A DNA stretch of 23,883 nucleotides from SM23-78 sp041479965 (GCA_041479965.1 JBGOZE010000011.1:1-23883), one strand, 5' to 3'; numbered from the stretch's first letter, positions 1 to 7,263 are shown. The notes: generated by a model not told the origin, from the letters alone. Numbers and translations are program-made.

Positions 1-923
1 ATGTTCATGATGCCGATCCCTCCGACGAGCAATGAGATTGAGGCTATGCTTCCGAGCAGGATGGTGAAGATGTTCTGTGATTCTGCAGCGCTCTCTGCGA
101 TGTCTGCCATGTTGCGCACAGAAAAATTATCTGCAGAGCCAGCAGGTATCTTGTTGTAGTCCCGCATCAAGCTCTCGATTTCCTTCTGAGCGCTGTCCGT
201 CGATTCAGCATCAAAAGCAGACACCTGGATGGATTGGAGCTGGGCATTGCCTCCGATGACTCTCTTGGAGACTGCGGTGTAAGGCGCAAGTATCAGGTCG
301 TCCCTGCTGCCGAAGCCGCCAGACTGTCCCTTGGCCCTGAGCACTCCGATGACTGTGAAGACAACTGCCTTGACCCTGATGCTCTTGCCGATTGGGTCTT
401 CATCGGGAAATATCTTGGTGGCTGTGTCAGCTCCTAGCACGCACACCCGGTCGCCTTCCTGCACTTCATTATCGTTAAAGAACCTGCTGCCAGCATAGTT
501 CTGGTCGAGCTGCCAGTTGCCTATGATCTCGTACTTCTCATTGACTCCCTGGATTGAGGTGTTCCAGTTATTGTTGCCGAAGACAACCTGAGCCCTGGTC
601 TGATAGATGGGAGTGGCGTACTGCACGCTAGGGCATCTTTCCAGTATCATCTGCACGAGCTCGAGCTTCAATGGCAGGCTTCCTGCTCCGCTCTGAGCTC
701 CTCCCATCATCCTGCTGCCTGACCTGAGATCGAGGTTGTTGGTGCCCATGGCTGCGAACCTGGCCTCGACAGCTGCCTTGGCTCCTGCTCCGATGCTCAC
801 CATGGCGATCACAGCTCCCACGCCGATGATTATGCCGAGCATGGTCAATGCTGTGCGCATCTTGTTGCGAGTCAATGCTCGGAACGAGAGCCTGAAAATC
901 CGAAGCACTCTGATGGGTTTCAT
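1..923 (-). CDS. MacB-like ABC transporter permease (FtsX superfamily), 3' part beyond window
   Basis: This is the permease of a tripartite exporter that works in the inner membrane with the adjacent ATPase and MacA-like adaptor. The frame is open from ATG at 923 to the window edge, about 307 codons. It starts MKPIRVLRIFRLSFRALTRN, followed by a first membrane segment (LTMLGIIIGVGAVIAMVSIG) and the family motif GAGAKAAVEARFAAMGTNNL. A large periplasmic domain follows, and a second membrane segment ends in LLVGGIGIMN, the classic FtsX-domain motif. The two C-terminal membrane segments lie outside. The start overlaps the ATPase stop (TGATG), so translation is probably coupled. In E. coli MacB the ATPase is fused to this domain; here it is a separate gene. 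The exported substrate is unknown. Confidence 0.93.
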   Translation of the reverse strand, partial: MKPIRVLRIFRLSFRALTRNKMRTALTMLGIIIGVGAVIAMVSIGAGAKAAVEARFAAMGTNNLDLRSGSRMMGGAQSGAGSLPLKLELVQMILERCPSVQYATPIYQTRAQVVFGNNNWNTSIQGVNEKYEIIGNWQLDQNYAGSRFFNDNEVQEGDRVCVLGADTATKIFPDEDPIGKSIRVKAVVFTVIGVLRAKGQSGGFGSRDDLILAPYTAVSKRVIGGNAQLQSIQVSAFDAESTDSAQKEIESLMRDYNKIPAGSADNFSVRNMADIAESAAESQNIFTILLGSIASISLLVGGIGIMN

Positions 924-1636
924 CAGATTTCTCCTTTCTTGGTGATGTCCTTGGTGACTTCTTCGCTCTCGATCAAGCCGTCCTTGAGGTGGAGCCGCCT
1001 GTTGGCGAACGCAGCGATGTCAGGTTCATGGGTTACCAGGATGATGGTGATGCCTTGCTTGTTCAGGTTGGTGAACAGCTTCATGATCTCGAGACTGGTC
1101 TTGGAATCCAGGTTGCCTGTTGGCTCGTCTGCCATGATGATTGAAGGGTTGTTGACCAGGGAGCGGGCGATGGCTACGCGCTGGGCTTCTCCGCCTGATA
1201 TCTGGTTGGTCTTGTGCAGCTCTCGCCCTTGGAGCCCGACCAGCGCCAACTTTTCATAGGCCACTTCCATGGCTCTCTTGTTGGGCACGTCTGCGTAGAG
1301 CATTGGGAGCTCGACGTTCTCGAGGGCGGTTGTGCGGGTGAGCAGGTTAAAGCTCTGGAAGACAAACCCGAACCTCCTGTTTCGCAAAGTGGCGAGTTGC
1401 CTGCGCGTGTAACCGGATATTTCCTGGTCTTCAAAAAAGTACTTTCCAGATGTTGGGCGGTCCAGGCATCCGAGAATGTTCATCAGAGTTGACTTGCCTG
1501 AGCCTGAAGGGCCCATGATGGCGATGAAATCCCCTGTGTTGATGTTGTAGTTGATGCCATTGAGAGCCCTGACCACGATATCCCCGCTCACCGGATAGAT
1601 CCTCTCGATATTCTCGAGCCTGATGATGTGGCTCAT
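923..1636 (-). CDS. ABC transporter ATP-binding subunit of MacB/LolD type
   Basis: This 237-aa ATPase powers the adjacent MacB-like permease at the cytoplasmic face. All family motifs are visible: Walker A GPSGSGKST at residues 42-50, Q-loop glutamine in FVFQSFN near 94, signature ISGGEAQRVAIARSL at 146-160 (Glu replaces the usual Gln), Walker B IIMADEPTGNLD at 166-177, and the switch histidine in VTHEPD near 203. Length is normal for this family. ATG at 1636 is preceded by GAAAGGAG at good spacing. The stop overlaps the permease start. It follows the MacA-like gene by 66 nt in one operon. Confidence 0.95.
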   Translation of the reverse strand: MSHIIRLENIERIYPVSGDIVVRALNGINYNINTGDFIAIMGPSGSGKSTLMNILGCLDRPTSGKYFFEDQEISGYTRRQLATLRNRRFGFVFQSFNLLTRTTALENVELPMLYADVPNKRAMEVAYEKLALVGLQGRELHKTNQISGGEAQRVAIARSLVNNPSIIMADEPTGNLDSKTSLEIMKLFTNLNKQGITIILVTHEPDIAAFANRRLHLKDGLIESEEVTKDITKKGEI

Positions 1637-1702
1637 GGGGATGACTCCTTTCGTTTTTTCTTATGAGAAGGAAATTTGCTCATGTGCGAACTATTTTCCT
1701 CC

Positions 1703-2977
1703 TCATCTGTTGATGGGCGGTATTATGCTTCTCACGCCTTGCTGTAAGCCAGGAGTTTGCTGCTGCGCAGTGTTCAAGCCGATGATCACAGAATCGCCTT
1801 CTTTGAGCTCTCCGCTGATGACTACTTTGATTTCAGTCTTGGTGTTATCGCTGATCCCAATCCTGACAGTGACTGCTGTGAGTTTGCCTTGAGCATCCAG
1901 CTTCCACAATGTGCCGATGTCTGACTGCTGAGGCCTTCCTGACTTGGCGCCTGTCTTTTGCGTCGGAGAAGCTGCCTTGGCTGCTGGCTCTGTCTTTGTG
2001 CTGGGAGATTCTTGAGGAGTGAACCTAAGAGCAGCGCTTGGGACGAGCAAAACATTCTTAGCCTCGCTTATGATGATAGACACAGTCGCAGTCATGCCGG
2101 GCATGAGCTTGACATCAGGATTATCCACGTAGATAATAACAGGATAGGTGATGACGTTCTGCAAGTTCTGTGACAAGAAGCGCTTCTGGATGACTTTCCC
2201 ATTGAAAGGCTGGCTGGGAAAAGCTTCGACAGTGAATTCCACGCTCTGGTCCTGCACCACCTTGCCGATGTCTGCCTCGTCGACATTGCACTGCACCTGC
2301 ATCTTGCTCAGGTCATTGGCGATCTGGAAGAGTATAGGCGCCTGGTAGCTGGCAGCGACTGTCTGGCCGATGTTGACTGCGCGGTTGATGACTATGCCGT
2401 CGATAGGTGAGTTAATCTTGGTATAACTCAGATCGACCTTGGCTGAGTTGAGCTGAGCCTCTGCCTGGCTGAGACGAGCCTGTGCGCTGGTATAGTCTGC
2501 CTGGGCATTCTTGTACTCCATATAGGCAGTCTCCAGCTCCTCGACAGAGATGAGCTTTTTCTCGTCCAAAGCCTTGGCTCGGTCATACTTGTTCTTGGCA
2601 TTCTCAACATTCATCTCAGCTTTTTTCGCGGAAGCCTCAGAGCTCCTGTAATTGGCTTCTTCCTGCTGGATCTTCATCTTGAAGCTTTCCTGGTTGAGCT
2701 CTGCGAGCAGGTCTCCCTTCTTCACCTTGTCGTTGAAATCCACGTAAAGCTTCTCGACCTTGCCGGAGACCTGGCTTCCCACATCCACCAAAGTGATGGC
2801 TGACAGGGTTCCTGAAGTCACGACCCTGGACCTGACATCTCCTCTGGTGACAGCTTCTTGGCGGTAAGTCACAACCTGCTTCTTCTTTGGCATTAACGCG
2901 AAGATGAAGAACACGATCATTGCGACAGCCCATAAAAGAGCACCAAATACCAATAAATTTTTACTGAATTTTTTCAT
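1703..2977 (-). CDS. macA: MacA-like periplasmic adaptor (HlyD/RND membrane-fusion family)
   Basis: This is a 424-aa adaptor linking the MacB-like pump to an outer-membrane channel. Order of parts: N-terminal membrane anchor (LLVFGALLWAVAMIVFFIFA, about residues 8-28); lipoyl/barrel half-domain GSQVSGKVEKLYVDFNDKVK; a coiled-coil hairpin rich in Ala, Glu and Lys at about 95-190; the second lipoyl half (SPIDGIVINRAVNIGQTV); beta-barrel with VKLMPGMTATVSI; a Pro/Ser/Ala/Lys-rich insertion (TPQESPSTKTEPAAK and following); and a membrane-proximal C-terminal domain. I chose ATG at 2977 because GAAAGGAGAAATATC precedes it; the frame runs open to 3061 but would overlap the upstream gene. No TolC-type gene is in the window. 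Confidence 0.92.
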   Translation of the reverse strand: MKKFSKNLLVFGALLWAVAMIVFFIFALMPKKKQVVTYRQEAVTRGDVRSRVVTSGTLSAITLVDVGSQVSGKVEKLYVDFNDKVKKGDLLAELNQESFKMKIQQEEANYRSSEASAKKAEMNVENAKNKYDRAKALDEKKLISVEELETAYMEYKNAQADYTSAQARLSQAEAQLNSAKVDLSYTKINSPIDGIVINRAVNIGQTVAASYQAPILFQIANDLSKMQVQCNVDEADIGKVVQDQSVEFTVEAFPSQPFNGKVIQKRFLSQNLQNVITYPVIIYVDNPDVKLMPGMTATVSIIISEAKNVLLVPSAALRFTPQESPSTKTEPAAKAASPTQKTGAKSGRPQQSDIGTLWKLDAQGKLTAVTVRIGISDNTKTEIKVVISGELKEGDSVIIGLNTAQQQTPGLQQGVRSIIPPINR

Positions 2978-3032
2978 GATATTTCTCCTTTCATTGATTC
3001 CTTGATTTTTTTGGATACGTATTGATCTGATG

Positions 3033-3542
3033 TCAGATGCTGTTGCTGTTGCGCATCTCATCCTCTTGGAGCTTGCACCTGTGATCGTGCTGCTCGAGGA
3101 TTTCCTTCATTCCATTTTTCATGGAATTCTTATCGATGATGGTGGCCTTAGCAGCTTCTTGGGAGATGAAGATAGACGCGTTAGCCCTGATGGCCAGAAG
3201 GAACCCGTCACTAAGCATGGTGTCTTGTATTACCTTCGTGCCATGCATGGTGATGTAGTGGATGGTGGCGTGGGGAGTGAAATCATCCTTCAGATTAAGG
3301 ACCATCTTGTTGATCTTGATTTCGAACTCTTTGAGCGTTGAAATGAACAAGTCGAAAACCGGCATCGGAACAGGTTCTTCACCGAGGAGCTTGGCGATGT
3401 AGCACCCTGTGAGGTTGTCGATGACGACAGCGAATTTCTTGGAGCCATCGGCCTTCAAGACCATGATTGACTCCAAATTCAGGCTCGGCAGCGGCGCGAT
3501 GATGTCAGCGATCTCGACTCGGATTAATTTTGACTTACTCAT
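3033..3542 (-). CDS. Bifunctional nuclease (BFN/DUF151) family protein
   Basis: This 169-aa protein carries the DUF151 fold: ESIMVLKADGSKKFAVVIDN, then TGCYIAKLLGEEPVPMPVFD, then DLFISTLKEFEIKINKMVLN, and the terminal SDGFLLAIRANASIFIS, which matches the family's usual SDAIALALR-type segment. Characterised members have nuclease activity in plants, while bacterial members are mostly uncharacterised. The C-terminal 35 residues are polar and charged and lie outside the domain. ATG at 3542 is preceded by AAAAAAGGAGAAACAGTC; the longer open frame to 3623 overlaps the transpeptidase end and lacks a comparable site. It sits between the L,D-transpeptidase and macA, so it is probably cotranscribed with an envelope operon. 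An inverted repeat (ATCTGA-TG-TCAGAT) follows its stop. Confidence 0.75.
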   Translation of the reverse strand: MSKSKLIRVEIADIIAPLPSLNLESIMVLKADGSKKFAVVIDNLTGCYIAKLLGEEPVPMPVFDLFISTLKEFEIKINKMVLNLKDDFTPHATIHYITMHGTKVIQDTMLSDGFLLAIRANASIFISQEAAKATIIDKNSMKNGMKEILEQHDHRCKLQEDEMRNSNSI

Positions 3543-3576
3543 GACTGTTTCTCCTTTTTTGCAGCTTGATAGCTGT

Positions 3577-4089
3577 TTACTTTTCAAAGATGACCTTGGT
3601 CTTTTTGCCTTCAATAGTATCAACCAAGGCTAAGATGTCCTTGTTGTGCAGCCTGATGCAGCCAGAAGTAACTTTCTTGCCGATAGAATTCTCATCATTG
3701 GTGCCGTGAATCCTTATGAGAGGATTGACTCCTAAAGTTGTGAACTTGATCTCTATAGAGGCTGCGCCCATCATGTTCCGAGGATTGCCTGGCTCTACTA
3801 TTTTCGGCAATTCCTCATTGTGCTGCTGCATGTAAAGCAACCGTCCCCTCTCTGTCGGATACCAACGAGGATTCTTCTCAGTCTTCACCACATCCCCTTC
3901 AAATGGTAGGTCATTAGGGATGAAATTTGGGATAGCAACAGGATAGACAGCTACTGCCTGAGCATCCGTATCTATCAGATACAGCTTTCTCTCTGAGATG
4001 CTGACCCTAATCAAGTACTCGTAATCCATTGCCTGGAGAGGCAAAGACAAGAAGATAATAAGCAGAAACAATATTTTGAAGGCTCTCAT
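3577..4089 (-). CDS. L,D-transpeptidase (YkuD domain), exported
   Basis: This 170-aa protein has a cleavable-type signal peptide (MRAFKILFLLIIFLSLPLQA, residues 1-20). The YkuD catalytic core follows: RIHGTNDENSIGKKV near 127-140, then TSGCIRLHNKDI near 141-152. The family catalytic Cys is C144, with His128, Gly143 and Arg146 in the expected HGT...SxGCIR arrangement. Family members make 3-3 peptidoglycan crosslinks or attach proteins to peptidoglycan in the periplasm. It is a minimal single-domain enzyme with no LysM or other wall-binding module. ATG at 4089 follows AAAAAGGAGAGGGAAC. It is the first gene of the transpeptidase-BFN-MacA-MacB run, which suggests envelope-linked function. Confidence 0.92.
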   Translation of the reverse strand: MRAFKILFLLIIFLSLPLQAMDYEYLIRVSISERKLYLIDTDAQAVAVYPVAIPNFIPNDLPFEGDVVKTEKNPRWYPTERGRLLYMQQHNEELPKIVEPGNPRNMMGAASIEIKFTTLGVNPLIRIHGTNDENSIGKKVTSGCIRLHNKDILALVDTIEGKKTKVIFEK

Positions 4090-4254
4090 GTTCCCTCTCC
4101 TTTTTTGTTTGTTTAGGTTTTGAACACGCGCTTAGGCGCGCAGGTGAATGATAGAATTAAGAGGTACAGTTTTTTTCTTGTTAGTTATTGAACGGCGATT
4201 CTCACCTCCTTCATTGTTTGTTGGTCCATGACATATTCTCACTTTCATTTTGCC
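4090..4254 (-). other. Intergenic region before the transpeptidase operon, with small GC hairpin
   Basis: No convincing gene is seen. A perfect CGCGC-TTAG-GCGCG inverted repeat lies at 4127-4140, about 40 nt before the transpeptidase start and without a U-run after it. A strong Shine-Dalgarno-like AAGGAGGTGAGA (around 4201-4212, minus strand) has no start codon at usable distance. This is the largest gap between the small-gene array and the transpeptidase operon, so the operon promoter may lie here, but I see no clear -35/-10 pair. Confidence 0.4.
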
Positions 4255-4549
4255 TTAGAACGTCGGCGAGATGATGGCTTCTTCCTGGGAGAGCTGGAGG
4301 ACTTGGAAGGAGTACTTGTAATCATCATCTGATTTGAAGATGCCTTCTTCTTCTGCCCTGAGGCCACACACGTACTTAGGTTTATTCGCAAAGGAGAAAA
4401 AGAAAGTCTCCGAGGTTGTTCTTGTCAAACCCGAAGTACATGATATTCATCTGCGAGTCATCGGTGAAGGTGATGATTGCCAGGATTCTCTTGCGCAGCA
4501 CAAGCTTTTGCTTGATGGTGAAGACGTTGGCTCCGGGCATGAGTTTCAC
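4255..4549 (-). pseudogene. Small protein gene split by a +1 frame difference in a T5 run
   Basis: A GTG start at 4549 follows AAAGGAGGAGAAA and opens a frame (VKLMPGANVFTIKQKLVLRK...) that stops at 4382-4384. The next frame continues at once with FSFANKPKYVCGLRAEEEG and ends at 4255-4257 in QLSQEEAIISPTF. Removing one T from the TTTTT run near 4389-4397 joins them into about 97 aa, reading ...GDFLFSFANKPKYVCG..., which looks natural. So this is either a gene with a one-base sequencing indel or a recent frameshift. The product is small, mixed alpha/beta, without membrane segment, and of unrecognised family. Confidence 0.6.
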
Positions 4550-4578
4550 TTTCTCCTCCTTTCTTTTCAGGCTTTAGG

Positions 4579-5130
4579 TCAATCGACTAGTTTGATTGGA
4601 CCGAATTTGAGCAGGATCATTAGGCAGCCGAAGAAGAAGATGCCGAGCATAGCTGAAACCTTTATCAGCCTGAGTTTCCTTCTCAGCAACTCCTGTTCCT
4701 CAGGAAGCACAGCTTTGTCCAGTTTTTTAGATATCTTCCGATAACTCTTGAAATGTGTAAATATGCCTGAAGCCACATAACCCAGGGCGAATATCGAACC
4801 GATCTGAGAGGTACATTTGGTTATCTGGAAGAATAGTCCTGTCATGAGGAAAAGGAAAACACCTTCTTTCAACAGCGCATTATGCAGGAATCTCAGCGAA
4901 TTGTTTTCTGAATCCTTCTGTAGAGCTTTGGTGATGCACAAGAAGATGTACGCAAAGGCAAGAATACTATTAGCTGCCAATACCATGATCCAGAAAGTGC
5001 TGTGGAGCTCCTTTGAGAGCAGAGTCAGTATGTTCAGAGGCAGCAAGATGATGCATAGGAGCGTGAAAAGCAAAGTCGCTAGCCTGATTCTTTTGAAGGC
5101 CAAAAAAACTGAATTGATAATTTTTTTCAT
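4579..5130 (-). CDS. Multi-spanning membrane protein, unknown function
   Basis: This 183-aa protein has about five hydrophobic segments: LATLLFTLLCIILLPLNIL near 17-35, FWIMVLAANSILAFAYIFL near 46-64, GVFLFLMTGLFFQI near 90-103, IGSIFALGYVASGIF near 109-123, and SAMLGIFFFGCLMILL near 159-174. Basic loops (KSYRKISKKLDK, LLRRKLRLIK) suggest cytoplasmic loops between the last two. ATG at 5130 follows GGAAAGGAGAGAGACT. I recognise no family. The overlapping 114-aa plus-strand frame is its shadow. Confidence 0.75.
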   Translation of the reverse strand: MKKIINSVFLAFKRIRLATLLFTLLCIILLPLNILTLLSKELHSTFWIMVLAANSILAFAYIFLCITKALQKDSENNSLRFLHNALLKEGVFLFLMTGLFFQITKCTSQIGSIFALGYVASGIFTHFKSYRKISKKLDKAVLPEEQELLRRKLRLIKVSAMLGIFFFGCLMILLKFGPIKLVD

Positions 5131-5157
5131 AGTCTCTCTCCTTTCCTTTTTTTTGAA

Positions 5158-5355
5158 TTAGGATTGGTTGGAATGGATTTTGTTTACCAGGTCTATTATT
5201 TCTGAGGTCAGCCTCAGTTTTTTTTCGATTTGATTAAGTGAATAATAGTGCAAGCAGGGCGAGGACTGCTTGCTTTTTTTAAGGAGGGTATTGGGTTTGT
5301 CTGGGATGACCATGCCTCTCAGAGCCTCGCCAGTAAGAGGGATGGCTGGGTGCAT
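5158..5355 (-). CDS. Possible 65-aa protein, doubtful
   Basis: An open frame begins 13 nt after the upstream gene (MHPAIPLTGEALRGMVIPDK at the start). Unlike its neighbours it has no Shine-Dalgarno before ATG 5355 or before the internal ATG near 5313. It also spans two perfect hairpins with T-runs on the other strand. The C-terminal part (SLNQIEKKLRLTSEIIDLVN) could form a helix. It may be a real gene, a decayed gene, or chance coding across a structured spacer. Confidence 0.3.
   Translation of the reverse strand: MHPAIPLTGEALRGMVIPDKPNTLLKKSKQSSPCLHYYSLNQIEKKLRLTSEIIDLVNKIHSNQS
5202..5225 (+). terminator. Intrinsic terminator on the plus strand (first of two)
   Basis: A perfect 6-bp stem CTGAGG / CCTCAG with loop TCAG is followed directly by eight T on the plus strand. 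It is flanked by an outer inverted repeat, CTATTATT at 5193-5200 and AATAATAG at 5241-5248. No plus-strand gene is recognisable upstream, so it would stop antisense transcription of the minus-strand array. Confidence 0.6.
5250..5280 (+). terminator. Intrinsic terminator on the plus strand (second of two)
   Basis: A perfect 8-bp stem GCAAGCAG / CTGCTTGC with loop GGCGAGGA is followed by seven T on the plus strand. It lies 25 nt after the first one. Read on the minus strand the hairpin has an A-run before it and no U-run after it, so the signal is oriented against every gene in the window. Confidence 0.65.
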
Positions 5356-5368
5356 TGAATCTTGGCCC

Positions 5369-5707
5369 CTAACTTTGCTCTGGAAATCTCTCTGGAAATC
5401 TTTGTCTCAAGAAGTTCTGGGCAGCTTTCTCGCCCTTTAACCCTGTGACTTTGTTAAACCAGCGGAAAATCACAAAGATTGACAAAACCGCATATATTGG
5501 TGACAAAATGATAACGACAAAAGCTCCCACTTCATCATTTTCTGCTGTCAGGTTGATGAGACCCAGGCCGAACACGTTAATCAAGATCAAAAAGCCTATG
5601 TGGCGAAGCGCGACCATAAGGCCTTTCTTCCCCGTCCCGATGCTATTCATCAGCTCCGGCGTAAGATATTCATCCAACGCTTGATAATCTTCCTTTGAAA
5701 GATTCAT
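5369..5707 (-). CDS. Small two-segment membrane protein, unknown function
   Basis: This 112-aa protein has a charged N-terminal helix (MNLSKEDYQALDEYLTPELM), two membrane segments (IGFLILINVFGLGLINLTA near 37-55 and VGAFVVIILSPIYAVLSIFVIF near 60-82), and a basic C-terminal tail (GEKAAQNFLRQRFPERFPEQ). ATG at 5707 follows AAGGAGGAACAAAA. The termini are probably cytoplasmic. Family not recognised. Confidence 0.75.
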   Translation of the reverse strand: MNLSKEDYQALDEYLTPELMNSIGTGKKGLMVALRHIGFLILINVFGLGLINLTAENDEVGAFVVIILSPIYAVLSIFVIFRWFNKVTGLKGEKAAQNFLRQRFPERFPEQS

Positions 5708-5728
5708 TTTTGTTCCTCCTTGTTCTTT

Positions 5729-5962
5729 TCAGGCCTTCTTGAGGAATTGTATCAGCTGGATTACGATGGCACCGACTAACAGCAGCCAGCTCACGGCTGT
5801 CAGCACTCCCATGATGAACATGGTGATGCCCTTGACGAAGAAGCTCTTCACGTTCTTGGCGAAGAAACCCGAGAGGAAAACCACGATGTTGAAGGCCGTG
5901 AAGACCGCGACGCAGATGAGCCAGAGCCACCAATGGCTGGCGATGTAATCGAACGGAATCAT
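5729..5962 (-). CDS. Small two-segment membrane protein, unknown function
   Basis: This 77-aa protein is almost entirely two hydrophobic helices: WWLWLICVAVFTAFNIVVFL near 11-30 and MFIMGVLTAVSWLLLVGAIVI near 48-68, joined by a short basic loop (FFAKNVKSFFVKG). The Trp-rich start of helix 1 would sit at the membrane interface. ATG at 5962 follows GGAGG with 8-nt spacing, but the ribosome site is buried in a perfect hairpin (separate entry). The upstream 371-aa gene ends 18 nt before. Confidence 0.75.
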   Translation of the reverse strand: MIPFDYIASHWWLWLICVAVFTAFNIVVFLSGFFAKNVKSFFVKGITMFIMGVLTAVSWLLLVGAIVIQLIQFLKKA

Positions 5963-5975
5963 GGAGGAAACCTCC
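5963..5975 (-). promoter_or_regulatory. Hairpin that sequesters a Shine-Dalgarno
   Basis: On the minus strand GGAGG-TTT-CCTCC lies immediately before ATG 5962. The GGAGG is the ribosome site of the 77-aa membrane protein, and the complementary CCTCC directly abuts the start codon. It would reduce initiation unless opened, for example by ribosomes finishing the upstream 371-aa gene, whose stop is 6 nt away. Confidence 0.55.
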
Positions 5976-5980
5976 TTTCT

Positions 5981-7096
5981 TTATTTCGGGTGGCGGAGCA
6001 GGTACTCGTGGGTGCGCTTGATGCGAGTGAGGTACTCCTCGGCCTTCTCCAACCCCCAGGCGTGGATGAAGTTGGTGTCCTTGGTCACTTCCTCGTCGGT
6101 GAACAATGCCAGGAGGTTGGTCTTGCACCCGTAGCGCTCCTGCAAAGTCTTCTCGACCAATGACCAATCGAGATTAATGACTCTTTTCCTCCAGCCGATC
6201 TTGAAGGTGCCTAGCTCAGTGTGCACCAGGAACCAGGGAGCGCAGCGCTCGCAGGAGCAGTACTCATTCTTGACCTCGGTCATCAGGATGGTCTGGAAGC
6301 CTGCTTTCCCAAAGGCCTTCATGAAATCCTTCTTGTGCTCGCGGGCCAGGTTCTTCTTATTGCAGTTGCGATGATAGTACTTCCAGACATTGAAGAAGAT
6401 CTCATCACCAGGCTGGATGACGTAGCCGTCGGCTATGCCTTCCTTCTCCGAAGCCCAGCCTCGTTCATTCTTGACAGCGCGCCTCTCATAGTCGTTCTTC
6501 GGGTTAGGATATTCTGGTGAGAGGTCGATGAACCTGTCATTGCGGATGTCGAGCTCGGGCTGTGCGAGATAAACTGCGTTGCTGAGCTGGTAGTAGTGCT
6601 GCTTCACAGCGTGAAGGGTCTTTCCCACAAAGCCAGTGAGCGGTATCACCTCTGTGCTTTCCCAGTGGATGATGTCATGGCAGTTCTCGATGGTCCAGCC
6701 CTTGCCGCAGGATGCGCAGACAGTGTTCGCGCGGGGAAGGTCGCTGCTGTACGAGAATGAGATCCTGAGCTGGCTCTCGTCCTTGGCATTGGCCTTCAGG
6801 AACGCCCAGAATTCCTCGCGGTTGAGGACATCAGGGATGTTCGGGAAGGCTTTCTTTGGGATGAAGCCCATGGCCTTGCAGCAGTTGCCGCAGGTATCAA
6901 GATTATACCATCCCAAGATGTAGAACTCGTTCATGCGCTCGCCACGTTCGTACCCTGCTTTGTGGCGTTCACTGATGAGTTCGAGGAAAGCAGGCAATGA
7001 CGCCAAAGACTCGGCGATGCCTTGCTTGGTGTCATACCACTGCCTTCCAGCCTCATCATGTTGTCTTTTTTTGTCTTCGAGTGAGAATCGAATCAT
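5981..7096 (-). CDS. 371-aa cysteine-rich, zinc-finger-like protein, unknown function
   Basis: This is the largest gene of the central array. It is soluble in character, with paired cysteines typical of metal binding: TCGNCC near 68-73, CASCGKGW near 127-134 with CH following near 139, and CSCERC in the second half. Much of the chain is aromatic and charged, without membrane segments or signal peptide. ATG at 7096 follows AAAAAAGGGAGTAAAATCC; the frame opens downstream of a 49-nt palindrome at 7200-7248, so it may start a transcription unit. I recognise no enzyme motif; a nucleic-acid-binding or assembly role is possible but is only inference. Confidence 0.75.
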   Translation of the reverse strand: MIRFSLEDKKRQHDEAGRQWYDTKQGIAESLASLPAFLELISERHKAGYERGERMNEFYILGWYNLDTCGNCCKAMGFIPKKAFPNIPDVLNREEFWAFLKANAKDESQLRISFSYSSDLPRANTVCASCGKGWTIENCHDIIHWESTEVIPLTGFVGKTLHAVKQHYYQLSNAVYLAQPELDIRNDRFIDLSPEYPNPKNDYERRAVKNERGWASEKEGIADGYVIQPGDEIFFNVWKYYHRNCNKKNLAREHKKDFMKAFGKAGFQTILMTEVKNEYCSCERCAPWFLVHTELGTFKIGWRKRVINLDWSLVEKTLQERYGCKTNLLALFTDEEVTKDTNFIHAWGLEKAEEYLTRIKRTHEYLLRHPK

Positions 7097-7136
7097 GGAT
7101 TTTACTCCCTTTTTTATTTTTGTCAGGATTGGATTC

Positions 7137-7151
7137 TTAGCTTTCAGCTAA
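7137..7151 (-). other. Small perfect hairpin upstream of the 371-aa gene
   Basis: TTAGCT and AGCTAA pair around a 3-nt centre in the leader between the 49-nt palindrome and the 371-aa gene. It has no U-run and its role is unknown. Confidence 0.35.
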
Positions 7152-7197
7152 AGGCTTTCCTGGCTAGAGCCCTTTCAAAAAGAGAAATGAGAATAGG

Positions 7198-7250
7198 AGA
7201 GGGGCTTACTCTCTCTCAATTTTTTTAGGTTGATCAATTTCAGCCCCTCT
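7198..7250 (-). repeat. Long-loop palindrome, GGGGC family copy 1, terminator-like
   Basis: A perfect 9-bp stem, AGAGGGGCT / AGCCCCTCT, encloses a 35-nt AT-rich loop containing TTGATCAA. It shares GGGGCTTACTC (left) and TTTCAGCCCCT (right) with the palindrome at 10303-10353. Measured from AGGGGCT to AGCCCCT both are 49 nt. It lies between the TonB-like gene stop and the leader of the 371-aa gene, so it probably marks a transcript boundary; the following sequence on the minus strand is only moderately U-rich. Confidence 0.6.
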
Positions 7251-7263
7251 TCCAACACCGAAG

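Noticed and set aside
1633..1683. 16-codon frame ending in an ATGA overlap with the ABC ATPase start
   Set aside because: Its nearest Shine-Dalgarno is about 14 nt away, too far, and the ATPase has its own good site.
4138..4248. 38-codon minus-strand frame before the transpeptidase
   Set aside because: No ribosome site before its ATG and an unconvincing sequence.
4817..5161. 114-aa plus-strand frame
   Set aside because: Antisense to a well-supported membrane gene with a strong ribosome site; the plus frame has none.
5670..6167. 165-aa minus-strand frame rich in His, Arg and Pro
   Set aside because: Typical shadow composition; it overlaps the 371-aa and 77-aa genes, which have better starts and natural sequences.
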